Below are positions 42,777 to 53,773 of a stretch of 64,000 nucleotides of DNA, piece after piece (positions within the stretch are counted from its first letter, which is position 1; each line of letters begins with the position of its first letter). The stretch covers positions 1,518,501 through 1,582,500 of the forward strand of contig JAUPFP010000017.1 in the NCBI GenBank assembly GCA_036925085.1, given 5' to 3'. A program made the position numbers and the translations under genes. This DNA is from Brachycybe producta. Its lineage: Eukaryota > Arthropoda > Diplopoda > Playtdesmida > Andrognathidae. The notes under the pieces are model-generated. The model was not told the origin of the DNA. It saw only the letters and a program-made list of their open reading frames with translations, and searched no databases.

Positions 42777-43273
42777 TTACAACTTTTCAGTTTATTTCAC
42801 AACTTTTCAGTATATTTGACAACTTTTCAGTATATTTCACAACTTTTCATATATTTCATGGAATATTTGACAACTTTTCAGTATATTTGACAACTTTTCA
42901 GTATATTTGACAACGTTTCAGTATATTTGACAACTTTTCAGTATATTTGACAACTTTTCAGTATATTTGACAACTTTTCAGTATATTTGACAACTTTTCA
43001 GTATATTTGACAACTTTTCAGTATATTTGACAACTTTTCAGTATATTTGACAACTTTTCAGTATATTTGACAACTTTTCAGTGTATTTCACAACTTTTCA
43101 GTATATTTGACAACTTTTCAGTGTATTTTACAACTTTTCAGTATATTTGACAACTTTTCAGTATATTTCACAACTTTTCATATTTTTCATGGAATATTTC
43201 ACAACTTTTCAGTATATTTCACAACTTTTCTGTATATTTCACAACTTTTCATATATTTCATGAAATATTTCAA
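42777..43273 (+). repeat. 20-bp minisatellite
   Basis: About 24 copies of a unit of the form GTATATTTGACAACTTTTCA. About eleven near-identical copies lie between 42861 and 43080, with divergent units outside. The variant block containing CATATATTTCATGGAATATT or close to it occurs near both ends of the array. Frames through it are artefacts. Confidence 0.95.
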
Positions 43274-43329
43274 CAAAATAAATTTCATGAAATTGCCCAT
43301 CACTACAACCTATCTCCTTTTGTTAGGTT

Positions 43330-43553
43330 AGGTAGAGAATTTTTGGTTGGTAACAAGTGCCAGTAACAAGTTTGTCCACTACACTTATTAGCTTACAAGT
43401 TATCTTCTGTGGTTTACAAGTAATTAACTTGTAAAATCTACAAGTGTACACTTGTACTTTTGTGAAACACTAATAAGTAAATACTTTACAAACTTGTAAA
43501 AATTTACTTGTTACTAACAATTGACTTGTAGTTTTGTGAAAACGGGCCCCTAG
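43330..43553. repeat. ACTTGTA-rich probable MITE
   Basis: The right end AAACGGGCCCCTA plus many TTACAAGT/ACTTGTA units suggest an inverted-repeat element. The left end is not defined. Confidence 0.4.
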
Positions 43554-43704
43554 TTGTGCCTGTATTAATTTCAATGATTGTTCTTTTTCATTACAGTTCT
43601 GAGTATGCGATGTCGAAAAGCATCTTTTTAACCAGAACAAGGTAAGACCCCAGACATTAATCTCATTCTGGTTTAATACTTTTCTAGTATGTTCATTTGC
43701 AGAT

Positions 43705-44353
43705 GTCGCACCTCGGCTGGAAAAGTGGCACAACACAAAAAACTGCTTTTTTTGGGGGGGGGGGGGAAATTGAGTTTAAAGTTGCATTTTTTCTGTCTCA
43801 ATCTATTGTACCCGAGCCAAATTTACCGATATTGCAGTGCTGGTCCTGGATACCTGGCCACCCATGTGCAAACCTACTTTGTGCCACTTCGTTGTTCTGT
43901 TAAAATTATTTTTTTTACAAAATACAAAAATAGTCGTACTTTATATACTTGCATGTATATAGAGGTACATAGAAAATAAACACAAAAATATTCTTTACAT
44001 TTAAAACTTTATTAAGCAGCGTGATCGCAGTGGACCGGTGGTAAAGGTGTGTGCATGTGAAACCAAAGGTACCGGTGCGAATCTATGATTGCGGCTTGCA
44101 TTTTTTTTTTGTAAAATTACAAATTTAATTTTTTTTTTCCTTTCGGCATTTGGCTGCCCCCCACGATCAGCCGCTCGTGTGCAGGGCACGCGTTCGCCCT
44201 CCGCCAGGACCGGCCCTGCGATATTGTGAATAATTAAAACGTTTTTTCACTTGAAAAAAGCTCAGCAAAAAGTAAACCATGAATCTTCTCTTAACTTTAA
44301 ACTCCCCCCAAGAAGTGTTTGTTTTTATTTGTGCCACTATTCCAGCCGAGTTG
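43705..44353. mobile_element. Family L element, copy L3, interrupted by M
   Basis: Left end GTCGCACCTCGGCTGG, right end CCAGCCGAGTTGC. With 43835-44226 set aside, the rest is collinear (in reverse) with L1 and L2, including TCAATCTATTGTA and GAATAATTAAAACG. It has a poly-G tract near 43755. Confidence 0.8.
43835..44218. mobile_element. hAT-like element M, nested in L3
   Basis: 384 bp with ends CAGTGCTGGTCCTGG and CCAGGACCGGCCCTG. Perfect 8-bp TSD CGATATTG at 43827-43834 and 44219-44226, and L1/L2 show the single-copy site (CACAATATCGG in L1). Typical CAGGG-type hAT termini. No coding sequence recognised. Confidence 0.9.
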
Positions 44354-45492
44354 CTTTCTTTCATTTCATTCTTATCTACTGTTGCTACCTGCTGTATATG
44401 GAATGATTACTATCTCACTTGGTAGCAGCAAGCAACCACCTTTCTATTTATTTGTTTAGCCTTAGATCCCTCGACATTAAGATTATTTCAGGGCTAAAAA
44501 AAGCAAAACGAAGATGATGATGATGATGAAAAAGAATGGAAAAAATATTAGAAAAAAAAAATTGATTGTGCTTTTTTTAACCTTAGAAATTACGCGTGCA
44601 AAACTCATCTCGTTTTTACCTTAGTTGTGTTCGTAAATTGCGCGCGTGTATGTGTTTTTTTTATCTCATTTTGAGTTAAGTGGGTGGAGAAAGGCTACAA
44701 TGATGGAATTAGGAGGGGGAAAAATGTTGGAAAAATGGGTCCTACATGTAATAAAGCATAAATCTGTTTCTGACGGCTTATTTAAATCTTGTGTGTTGTA
44801 ATCTTAAGGTCTAGTGCAAGAAAATTTTCACTATTCAGACCTATTGAATTAGGATTTAGCTCATTTTTTTCATCTTCTCTCTTTTCTTGTAAAAGTTCCT
44901 GCACTTCTTATGTTTGCGTATTTTTTGTTGTTGTTACTTTTTTTTACTGCAGAACATAAATGTCGTGAGAGGAGAGAAAAAAGAGATAATTTAAACGTAT
45001 TTATTCAAATTTTTAGTAAACTTGCGGAGAAATCTTTTTATTTTTGCTTTTATTTTAATAATGCAGACTACAGATAGATATTTTAAGTAGTTGAAAAAAA
45101 ATTTGAATTTTTTATAATATAAATTAGTTTTGGTGGTTGCCTGTAGCCCCCCTACGCCATGACAGGAATTATTCTACGCCCCGCAACCCAGAGGGTATAA
45201 GGGCATTCTTCACATTTTACTTTCTTGTTACCCGCATCAAGGTACGGATGGTTCAGCCTGGACCCGCCCAGTAGCAAGCCCCTAAGAAGACCCTATTATT
45301 GGGAAAAGCCTTAGCCTAAAACCCCAATTTCTTCTCTATTATTCCTTATTCCTCGTCATGACAGTTAATTTTTTAGACTAAATTCAGCAAAATTACGAAA
45401 AACCAGGGTAAAAATGTGTTTTAAAACTTGAAAAAGCCCAACATAGGCTCAAACTTTTAAGTTTTCAACTAGTAGAATTCGTTTTCAACTAG
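44354..45492. other. Unassigned stretch
   Basis: No gene recognised; GAT run near 44513-44528, T-rich tracts. Confidence 0.3.
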
Positions 45493-45710
45493 TGAGAGAT
45501 AAACTGAAGTTGGCTCCTCCATGTAGTCTGCCGTCATATACTCCGCCCTTTTCAACGTCGAACTACACAACAAACCAATTAGAAGTTGCTGTTCGTTATA
45601 AAAAGGGTGGAGCATGTGACGGTAGACTACGTAACCAACCAATTAGAAGTTGCTTTCGTCATAAAAAGGGCGGAGCCAACTTCTGTTCATCCCGTTTTCT
45701 AATTGCCTGT
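45493..45710. mobile_element. Family A MITE, copy A8 (rearranged)
   Basis: The right end CTAATTGCCTGT is intact. The left end is lost, and the left half combines segments in an order different from A6. CRE is mutated (TGACGGTA). No TSD. Confidence 0.75.
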
Positions 45711-45756
45711 GGCGATTCTGGTCGCCATTGTTAATTTTTTTTTCGTTTTTAGTAAA

Positions 45757-46553
45757 AGCCTGTCACACACACGCGGAATTCCGCTCAGAAAATCACAACA
45801 GAATATTTTAAATGAGAAAATTTTTCGTAAAAAAATGAACGGAAAATTCATTAAAAATGAGTTGAACAAAAGCTCAATTTTTTTCGCGTTCTCGAAATAT
45901 TTCGTTCAAATTCACCCGCCAATCGGAAAGAAGCATGTGACATCACAAAAAAACAAAACAAATTGGAATACATTTTGGCAAAAATGTTTCTTTTCTTGCT
46001 CAATAGAGGGTGCACACAACTTTCCTCATTACTTTTCTGTTTTCTGTGTGTGAACAACAGAGATACAGAAAAAGAAAATGACTTCTTTTTTCCTTTTCCT
46101 ATTTAGAGTTTCCATTACTGGTCATCTTATAGCATTACCGGTTTTTCGGTAATGCAGCATTACCGAAACCCGGTAAATTTCGGTAATAAAGCTAAAAAAT
46201 TATATTTCATTTAAACAAAACATTTTATCATTTTTTTAAATTCATATTTGTATTACAAAGTTAAATAATAAAAAGGGAACATAAGAAAATAAAACAAAAG
46301 AAATAGCAAAACAAATGAAACAAAACAAATAAGTCTTCAATTATTAATTAATTGCTTGTTTTTTGTTTTGTATATGTGAAATTTTAATTTCATTCTCAAA
46401 TATTGGTCAATTCTTTTATCCAAATTATTAATATGAAACTTTTTACCGAAAAACCGGTAATACCGGTTTACCGGTAACGATAAAACCGGTAATCGAAACC
46501 CTATTCCTAATTTCTTTTTCCTTGGCGGAATTCCGCATGTGTGTTCCAGGCTT
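45757..46553. mobile_element. Inverted-repeat element AE, interrupted by G2
   Basis: Ends AAGCCTGTCACACACACGCG and, inverted, AAGCCTGGAACACACATGCG, both followed by GAATTCCGC. TAA lies at both borders (TAA before AAGCCTG, TAA after CAGGCT), suggesting a 3-bp PIF/Harbinger-type TSD. The 116-codon frame inside is unrecognised. Confidence 0.65.
46104..46503. mobile_element. hAT-like family G element, copy G2, nested in AE
   Basis: 400 bp, TAGAGTTTCCATTACTGG to CCGGTAATCGAAACCCTA, with ACCGGTAATACCGGT arrays near both ends. The flanks TTCCTATT (46096-46103) and TTCCTAAT (46504-46511) are an 8-bp TSD with one mismatch. Confidence 0.85.
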
Positions 46554-47090
46554 AAGTTGAAATATACTAAGATAGAAATAAGAAACAAATCAGAGAATCA
46601 AGTTTCAGCGATTCTTCCATTGCATTCAAGGTTTTTTTTCTCTCTCCACACATTAGGACAGATTTTATATCATATTTATATTTATAAAAGAGGTGGGGGA
46701 GGGGAGCCATAAAGAATTATGCAACCGAAGGACGCCTTTCTATTGGCTAATAACATGGTAATTCCGTGTCGCAAGAAGAAACAATTTCACCGTTTTTATG
46801 CAGACATTCAGCCAGATAAACAGAATAGAATTATTCAATTTAGATGTTGTTTTTTTTAGTGGATTTTGTTCTCTTTCTGACTGTGTGATCCAGCCCTAAT
46901 GTTTAAGTTAAGCTTTTAAGATTCAGTTTACTTTTAGTATTTTGTGTATACATTTTTTTTTGAAGGGAGATGATTTCAACATTTGGAAAATAATGTCAGG
47001 AGTTACGGTCGTTTGCTGCAAAATATAATGTGGAAGGTGTTGCAATTGTGTTTGAAAATTTCTTCAGTCACTCTGCCTTATGATTGCGAG
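46554..47090. other. Unassigned stretch
   Basis: No gene recognised. Confidence 0.3.
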
Positions 47091-47285
47091 ACAGGCAAGT
47101 AAGCACAGTAAAATACAGTCGGTTGCTCAGCCCTTTTATGAGCGTCATACCAAATATCAACCAATAAGAAATTGAAAAGGATGGGGCATGTGACGTCAGA
47201 CCAAATAACAAACCATTTAGAAGTTGCCGTTTCTCATAAAATGGGCGGGGCAAACGACTGTATTTGAATGCGTTTACTTGCCTGT
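47091..47285. mobile_element. Family B MITE, copy B3
   Basis: 195 bp, ACAGGCAAGTAAGC to GTTTACTTGCCTGT. GATTGCGAG (47082-47090) and GATTGAGAG (47286-47294) flank it. It has TGACGTCA and GGGCGGGGC. Confidence 0.85.
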
Positions 47286-47334
47286 GATTGAGAGACGTCA
47301 TTGAAGTTTATTCAAATGATGTGTATGTGTTCTG

Positions 47335-47639
47335 TAATACCTGGTACACACATGATAATTTAAATGCATTTAAATAATAAACGTGTTCTACAGAACCCTG
47401 TAAAGGACAAACAATATGTCGAATTCAATTTAGTCAGTTAATATTCTGAAAATATTGAGTTAATACTTAAATACAATATATAAACACTATTGACAAAATA
47501 TTGATTTAGTATTTCAATTTAAAATATCAATAATGAAGTCAATTTTTATTTGGTGTTCATGTCCTTAACTGGATTCCGTATAAGTCACCTAAACACATTT
47601 AATTGGAATTCTTTTAACTCATGTGTGTACAAGGTGTAA
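47335..47639 (-). mobile_element. Family D element, copy D7 (reverse)
   Basis: Full-length D in reverse orientation, from AATACCTGGTACACACATGA to CATGTGTGTACAAGGTGTAA. B4 starts at the next base or two. Confidence 0.85.
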
Positions 47640-47640
47640 G

Positions 47641-47794
47641 ACAGGCAAGTGCCCAGCAATAAAATTTTGTTGGCCCCGCCCTTTTATGAGCGTCATCAAT
47701 TTCTAATTGGTTTGTTACTTGGTCTGATGTCACATGCCCCGCCCTTCTCAATTTCTAATTGGTTGATATTTTACTGCTGGGCACACTTGCCTGT
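47641..47794. mobile_element. Family B MITE, copy B4
   Basis: 154 bp, ACAGGCAAGTGCCCAGCA to GCTGGGCACACTTGCCTGT. The flanks GGTGTAAG (47633-47640) and GGTATAAG (47795-47802) are an 8-bp TSD with one mismatch. Most of the target sequence is the last bases of D7. Confidence 0.85.
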
Positions 47795-47802
47795 GGTATA
47801 AG

Positions 47803-48474
47803 TGCTGCAAATCAGGAGGAGCTGCTCATTTTATCATTGATCCCCTAATTATTACTGGTACAAAGATAGGCATTTCCAAATGGTAGTTAATAAGAAGTGA
47901 TTGCAGTATAACAAAAATTTTGCCATTACTATCTAATAGCCTGTCAATTTAGTTTTTCTTCTGACTTGTTTCTCAACTCTTTTTTTTGGGTGGGGTTGGG
48001 GGGGGGATTGGAGTGGGGGTATGATGGGTTTAGCCAAGTAAACTATTGAAACCTGCCATTTTTGCCTGTGATGGTTTGGGGCAAATTGGCTTTGCTCCAA
48101 ATATGTAAGAATCTCTTTAATACACCTTGTTGGATTAGATGTATTTATATTCGTGATGCATAATTTATTGCATTCTAAGAGAGGAGGTCACTCTTGATCT
48201 TAGATGTCAGTTGGTTGCAATTTTTTTGAATGCTAGCTACTCCACCAGTATTATTACTATGATTATCACTTGAAGTTGAATCCTTACATATGCCCCCATC
48301 TATGCTCTCTCTCGTGACAGTGACCAGCAATAGCACAAGAATCTTGTCAAAAAAAAAACCTCCACCTGACTCGCACATTCCTATTGGCTCCTCTTGTAAC
48401 ATGCTAATCTCTAAAATACCAGTCAACAAAAATACATTTTTTGATTTTTTCTTCTTCTTCTGATGTCTAAAAAG
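47803..48474. other. Unassigned stretch
   Basis: No gene recognised; G-rich tract near 47988-48020. Confidence 0.3.
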
Positions 48475-49180
48475 TAGGAATGGGACATTGGAATCATCGA
48501 ATTCCGCAAATCTTGAAAAATAATTCGAGATTCGAAAACTCGAATCTTCGCCGCTTTTTTCGTCTTTCGAATCTTTCGAATCCTAACCTTAAAAAACATT
48601 GTTAAACACTTTGGTAAAATTAGTTAGTTGTAACTCGATTGATATCCAATAGAAGCTTTCACTAATAAAAAAAAACCCGGCGATTGTTGCAATTTCGGTT
48701 GGTACAATTACAGTTAGTACTCGTTTGTACTCGGATCACAAAACGAAACAAGGTCCTGAATGCTACCACACTTGTTTTTTATTATTATTAATTTAACATT
48801 TAATCTTATTTAATTTATTTAAAGCCTGTTCTTAATGCTTTTTGCAAAGCAAAGCTTAGCTTTAAAGCTACAGAAAGCAAACATGGAAGTCTCGTCTTAA
48901 TGCTTTTGTAAAGCAAAGCTTACCTTAGCTTTAAAGCTGCAGAAAGCAAATATGCATTATTTCAGCTGCACCAGAACACATTGCAATTGTTTTATTGGGT
49001 TTTGGCAATGCATTTTGCACGCTGCAATTGGACGTTTGTCCCTCTTGCCACAGGCCTTCTCGGCTGTTTGCAAACTATTTTTTTCAAATTCAAAATTCAA
49101 ATATAGGATTCTTATATGAAGAATTCGAGATTTGAAATTCGGTGGATTCATGAAACTTTTAGGATTCGGCCCAACCTCTA
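48475..49180 (+). mobile_element. hAT-like family S element, copy S3 (complete)
   Basis: 706 bp from TAGGAATGGGACATTGGAAT to AGGATTCGGCCCAACCTCTA, with GATTCGAA/TTCGAATC motifs near both ends. The flanks CTAAAAAG and ATAAAAAG are an 8-bp TSD with one mismatch. The only S copy with both ends. Confidence 0.8.
48955..49080 (+). pseudogene. Possible LINE 3' remnant inside S3
   Basis: GTTTGTCCCTCTTGCCACAGG followed by CTTCTCGGCTGTTTGC resembles the UTR of the copy at 8811-9420 (TATGTCCCTCTGCCATAGG). Too short to classify firmly. Confidence 0.35.
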
Positions 49181-49227
49181 ATAAAAAGCCTATGTTTTTG
49201 TGTTTTTTTTAAAGGAATATTGTAAAT

Positions 49228-49425
49228 CAAACATGTCAAACTCGCGGCCCACAGCGAATATATTTGGCTGGGCCAGCCAATATAACAGTATGCAACAAAG
49301 GTTTTAATAAAAATGTCGTACTGTACTTTTCGAAATAAACCTACGTTTCTATAAAAATTGTTTTTTTTTTGCAGCCCACATAAACTTAGACCTTGTTTAT
49401 TCGGCCCATGAGTTTGACACGCTTG
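49228..49425 (+). mobile_element. hAT family N element, copy N2 (internally deleted)
   Basis: 198 bp, CAAACATGTCAAACTCGCGG to GAGTTTGACACGCTTG. Perfect 8-bp TSD TTGTAAAT at 49220-49227 and 49426-49433. It keeps the N3 segments TACTGTACTTTTCGAAATAA and GGTTTTAATAAAAATG-type sequence but no transposase. A deletion derivative of the N3 type. Confidence 0.9.
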
Positions 49426-49433
49426 TTGTAAAT

Positions 49434-50123
49434 TGTAATAGAGCTAACTTTGTGATGGAAGTCAAGAAGTCTCCCTTTTAACATTTTTTTTTTCAAACAA
49501 TTTTTTTGTTTATACAACAGCAATTGTAATATTCCTGATGTTTGGTTTAGTATGCTTTGGTTTTACATTCTAATTAATTATTTTATGAGCCGGAAAATCA
49601 TCTAAGAGTTTTTGAAAGCTGTTTAAAAAAAACAAATGAGTTTCCAAATCCGTTTTTGCTTTTTCTTTTATGTATCTTCTATGTATATATACGATAAATA
49701 ACGTATATATGGCTCAAACGGCGCCTCATACTTAAGGTCTAAAGAAATGTGAGGCATATGCATATAAGTAAAGATTATATATGGTCCAAACGGCGCCTCA
49801 TACTATGAGGTACCTTTTTTTTAAAGAGAGTTTTAGCATAGCCACACTTGGAGAAGAGAAAAAAACCTGTTTTAGTGTGACTCCCCATTTGAGATGTTTG
49901 CACGACGTTTTAACTGCTACATCTTTTTGCACCTGTCGTTTTTTTGCCAATATAACTTAACCTATCGGCAGGTGCATCAGGTTCAAGAACATTTGTTTGC
50001 GTGCTTTTTTTTTTGTTTCTTCTTCATCTTTCTAAGCCTATCATTCTATCAACCTGCTACTGGGTGATGAGAAAAAAAAATTATATAAGATACATAAAAA
50101 TTAAGTTATTCCAAGTGAAAGTA
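49434..50123. other. Unassigned stretch with a 30-bp direct repeat
   Basis: ATATATGG..CAAACGGCGCCTCATACT occurs at 49703-49732 and 49774-49804. No gene seen. Confidence 0.5.
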
Positions 50124-51252
50124 CAGGGTGTCCTAGAAAGATAGAATTAAGAAACTTTAGAAGCGCCACGGACACGTCAGTGGAGCTATATATGGGCCGA
50201 TATAAATATCGGCCGTTATAGGGGCGCTGACATCCTTAAAAGAAATTATCGTTTGCGAAAAAATAATTTTTAAAAATATTTCTAACAAATTTATAAAATC
50301 TAAAAGGTATGTCACGAATGAGTAAACAAAATTAATCTACCTTGTTGAAAATTTCTGTAAAACGATCACACGAGGCGAAAATACCCGAACCATGTACACG
50401 ACTTACAAACTTTTTCCGTTGGATCGTTATCATGTTTTTTTTTTCGCGGGCGGACCCAATGGAATAATAGATCTACCAGAGAAGTGCAGTTGTAGGAGGT
50501 ACTGAGTCGGGTATTTACTCCTCTTGTGTGTGGTTTCATCGGAATACGACAGATCGTGGAAAAAGTCAAAGTTAATTTAGTTTTTCTTATTCGTTTATAT
50601 TTTAATTAAGACATTAGAAATATTTTTAAAAACTATTTTTTTTTTTTGCAAATGGTAATAGTGTTATCAACTTATTATTGGTACGGTGGCAAAAGGCGCA
50701 AGCGCCCATGATGCCATCGACCGGGGGGGGGGGGGGGGAACAATGCACAAGTAGGAACACGAGATTGAATATAATATACAAATAAATAATTAGTAAATAT
50801 AACACATTATGAACAATAATAAATATAATGCAATGCAGAGAAGCAACACGCTAGAAAATCACTGTAATAAGCAATAACAACACAATAAATACAAAATAAA
50901 TAAATAATTAATAGATATAAAAAGTTAAAAAAAACATTAATAAATATAATACAATACATAGTAAGAAGCGTACTAGAAAATCACTAAATGATAACAATAA
51001 TAAGACTAAACAGGATCTCTTCTGAAGAATACACACTCAATGAAAGGACATAGAATAAATGTGAATTGAACAAAACAATATCAACGCCCCCTATAATGGC
51101 CGATTTTTATATCGGCCCATAGTTATAGCAGCCCCATATATCGTTCCATTGACGTGTGTCCGTGGCGCTTGTAAAGTCTCTTAATGCTACAAACCGAGAT
51201 GCAAGTAACATACTGCAACATATACAGTTTAAATATTTTCATGAGCACCCTG
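50124..51252. mobile_element. Mariner-like non-autonomous palindromic element U
   Basis: 1129 bp starting CAGGGTGTCCTAGAAAGA and ending GAGCACCCTG, flanked by TA on both sides. The arms share GCGCCACGGACACGTCA, ATATATGGG and GGCCGATATAAA, matched in reverse near 51075-51175. The right arm carries about 70 extra terminal bases of separate sequence. TA flanks suggest Tc1/mariner (inference). No transposase frame. Confidence 0.7.
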
Positions 51253-51730
51253 TATTGAAGTTGTTGCAATTTATAATTTGGTTGTACATTCATCTTGAGA
51301 TTGAATTGTTTGACAAATGCAAACAGTTAATTGAACTTGTTTTTTTATTGTTGTTGTTGTTTCTACTGAAGCGCTATTTTTTCTTAAATTAAATTCTTTA
51401 AAAAACAACAAACAAATGTTAGCAGTTTAGAATAGCTTTTTTATTTATAGTTTATTAGTTTCATGTGAACATTGCGAAATTCTTGAAAACTCATTGAGCC
51501 GCGAAAATAAAGATTTAAAAATTAGCACTAGCAATTATAAGGCACTTAAAACGTTTGTTAATAGAGGGTGGATTTCTTATATGTTTTTTTAAAACGTTAT
51601 TGGCTTTATGAAACATGCTAAACATTTTTTTTTCAAGTAAAGGCGCCAACAACACAGTTGTTTGTCTGCGGTTCGTTTGTATAGGATGGACAAAAAAACA
51701 GAAAGAAACAAGTGACGTCACGTTTTCAAA
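51253..51730. other. Unassigned AT-rich stretch
   Basis: No gene or family recognised. Confidence 0.3.
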
Positions 51731-52725
51731 GGCAAATTATCGCAAAATTATTTCGAAAAATCTCCACAAAGAGCGCTAGCATCGTTTTTTTTTATATTGA
51801 ACCCGTAGACCCGATCTTGAAGAGAAAAAAAAACGTTAATTTCTAAAATACAAAGTGGTGGCAATATGTCTATTTTTCATATTTAAAGTTGTCCAATATT
51901 AAGTTTTAAAGTGCAATCTGCACCTTAAATATATGCTGATCGAGTGACAGAATGACAAAAAATTGGTAAGTGCGGTTCTATTTTTAAAAACTATTTCAAA
52001 ATCGTGAATTTTTAATTTTTTATGTTAAACTCCATTGAGTACGCGCTTGCAAGAAAAAACTCATCTATTAAAATGTTCGTAAAAATACCTAAAATAATTT
52101 TAAAATACCAGAAGAAATTCAGCACGTGCGCCAATGTTTTGGCTTCGCTGTGGTTTGTGTTTTTTTAATTAGTTTTAGGTATTTTTACGAGCATTTTTAT
52201 GGATGTTTTTTGCTTACGAGCGCGTATTCAATGGAGTTTTAAGATAAGAATTAGAAATTCGCGATTTTGAAATAGTTTTTAAAAATAGAACCGCACTTAC
52301 CAATTTCGTGTTATTCTATCACTCGATCACCATATATTTAAGGTGCACATTGCACTTTAAAAACTTAGTATTGGACAACTTTAAATATGAAAAATAGACA
52401 TATTGCCGCGACTGTGTCTTTTACAAATGAAACAGGCAGTTAGAAATCGGGGAGAACTTCAGTTGGCTCCACTCTTGTTATGACGACCGGCAACTTCTAA
52501 TTGGTTTGATGTGTCGTTCGACGTTGAAAAGAGCGGAGCATGTGACGTCAGACTACATAACCAACCAATTAGAAGTTGCCGGTCGTCATAACAAGGGCGG
52601 AGCCAACTGAAGTTCTCCCTGATTTTTAACTGCCTGTCAAATGAACGTTTTTTCTTTAACATTGGATCTATGGGCTCAATAGAAAAACGATGAGAGCGCT
52701 CTTTGTGAAAATGTTTCGAATCATT
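51731..52725. mobile_element. Family C palindromic element, copy C4, interrupted by A9
   Basis: Both arms and the centre CAGCACGTGCGCCAATG are present. The left arm starts at about CGCAAAATTATTTCG and the right arm ends at about CATTTTCACAAAGAG (reverse). A9 splits the right arm between CTTTTACAAATGAA and CGTTTTTTCTTTAAC. Confidence 0.8.
52432..52637. mobile_element. Family A MITE, copy A9, nested in C4
   Basis: 206 bp, ACAGGCAGTTAG to TTAACTGCCTGT, perfect 8-bp TSD CAAATGAA at 52424-52431 and 52638-52645. CRE TGACGTCA is present. Other C copies read through the site. Confidence 0.95.
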
Positions 52726-53232
52726 TGATTGTTATTTCGTTCACATATTGTAATTGTTGCTTGTTTACAAAATGAAACACAAACAAATGTCAAGTATATG
52801 TATATGAAACAATGTTGTTACATTTTCAAAAGGAACGTATCTAACTTTTAAACCTTTGACCACTGACTTCTGTTGAATATTTCATTAAGACATCAAGACT
52901 TGTGCTTGTCATAAATATACATTCGGGAATGCATTATAAGTACGTGAATGTGTAAGGTGTTTTTACAATACGCGTTCGAAAACGTCGGGAAGTTAGAAAT
53001 CGACTCAAGTCATTCCTGTAGTAAGACAGGTGTCACAAGTAAAATGATTATAAGGAGCAGCAGACTACTGCCAGGAGTGACTGTAATTGCATTTTGGAGG
53101 GTCTGCATTATCGAAAGCTTTTTATATATAGTTATAAAGGGAAGCCAACGAAAAAGTCATAACTTTTTTATTATATATAGGCCTATATTAAGCCCCGTCT
53201 ATCCTTCGATGTTTCCTTCCTTCCTTCTTTGA
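52726..53232. other. Unassigned stretch
   Basis: A 94-codon plus frame (52948-53232) is unrecognised and lacks supporting features. Confidence 0.3.
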
Positions 53233-53720
53233 GTAACGCTGTACAAACAAGGGCAAAAACCTTGAACCACGTCCGAATTTATGTTGCACTCTTCCCATCC
53301 AAGAACCCCATTATATTAAATTGGAGAGGGGAAAAGGTTGGATGGAAAGTGTAGAAGGGGGAGAGAGAGAGAGAGAAACGTGGAGGGGGAAAAGGGGGAA
53401 ACTGAAATTGAAAGGAGTAAAAAAAAGGAACAAACGACACGCATGCGCACACCAGAGAAAAGGAAAAGCTCATTTTCTTTCAAATATAAAAAAGGGGAGG
53501 GGATAATAGTAGCAAAATTAAACTAGAATTTATCACAGGCAATTGTGCCCAGCATTCGAATTTCTTTTACTCCGCCCTTTTATGAACGTCATCAATTTCT
53601 AATTGGTTTATTACTTGGTCTGATGTCATAAATGGGCAGAGGAAAAGAAATTGTAATGCTTGGCGCAATTGCCTGTGAATATTGCTCCCGTCATTTATGA
53701 CGGGCTACCCCACTAGTTTT
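53233..53720 (+). repeat. Dispersed repeat AJ, copy 2, interrupted by B5
   Basis: Collinear with 42438-42700 but with a purine-rich expansion (about 53330-53510) and element B5 inserted at GAATT.TTG. The mixed GA tract opens frames on both strands that I do not support. Confidence 0.7.
53535..53676. mobile_element. Family B MITE, copy B5, nested in AJ
   Basis: 142 bp, ACAGGCAATTGTGCCCAGCA to TGGCGCAATTGCCTGT. GAATTTAT lies before and GAATATTG after. The unoccupied AJ copy reads GAATTTTG, so both are mutated versions of one 8-bp target. Confidence 0.85.
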
Positions 53721-53773
53721 TAAATATTTGGTAAAATTTTGTTTCTTCAGATTATTTAGTAGACCTACATTTG

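Noticed and set aside
42777-43273. CRISPR array
   Set aside because: Contiguous 20-bp minisatellite without spacers.
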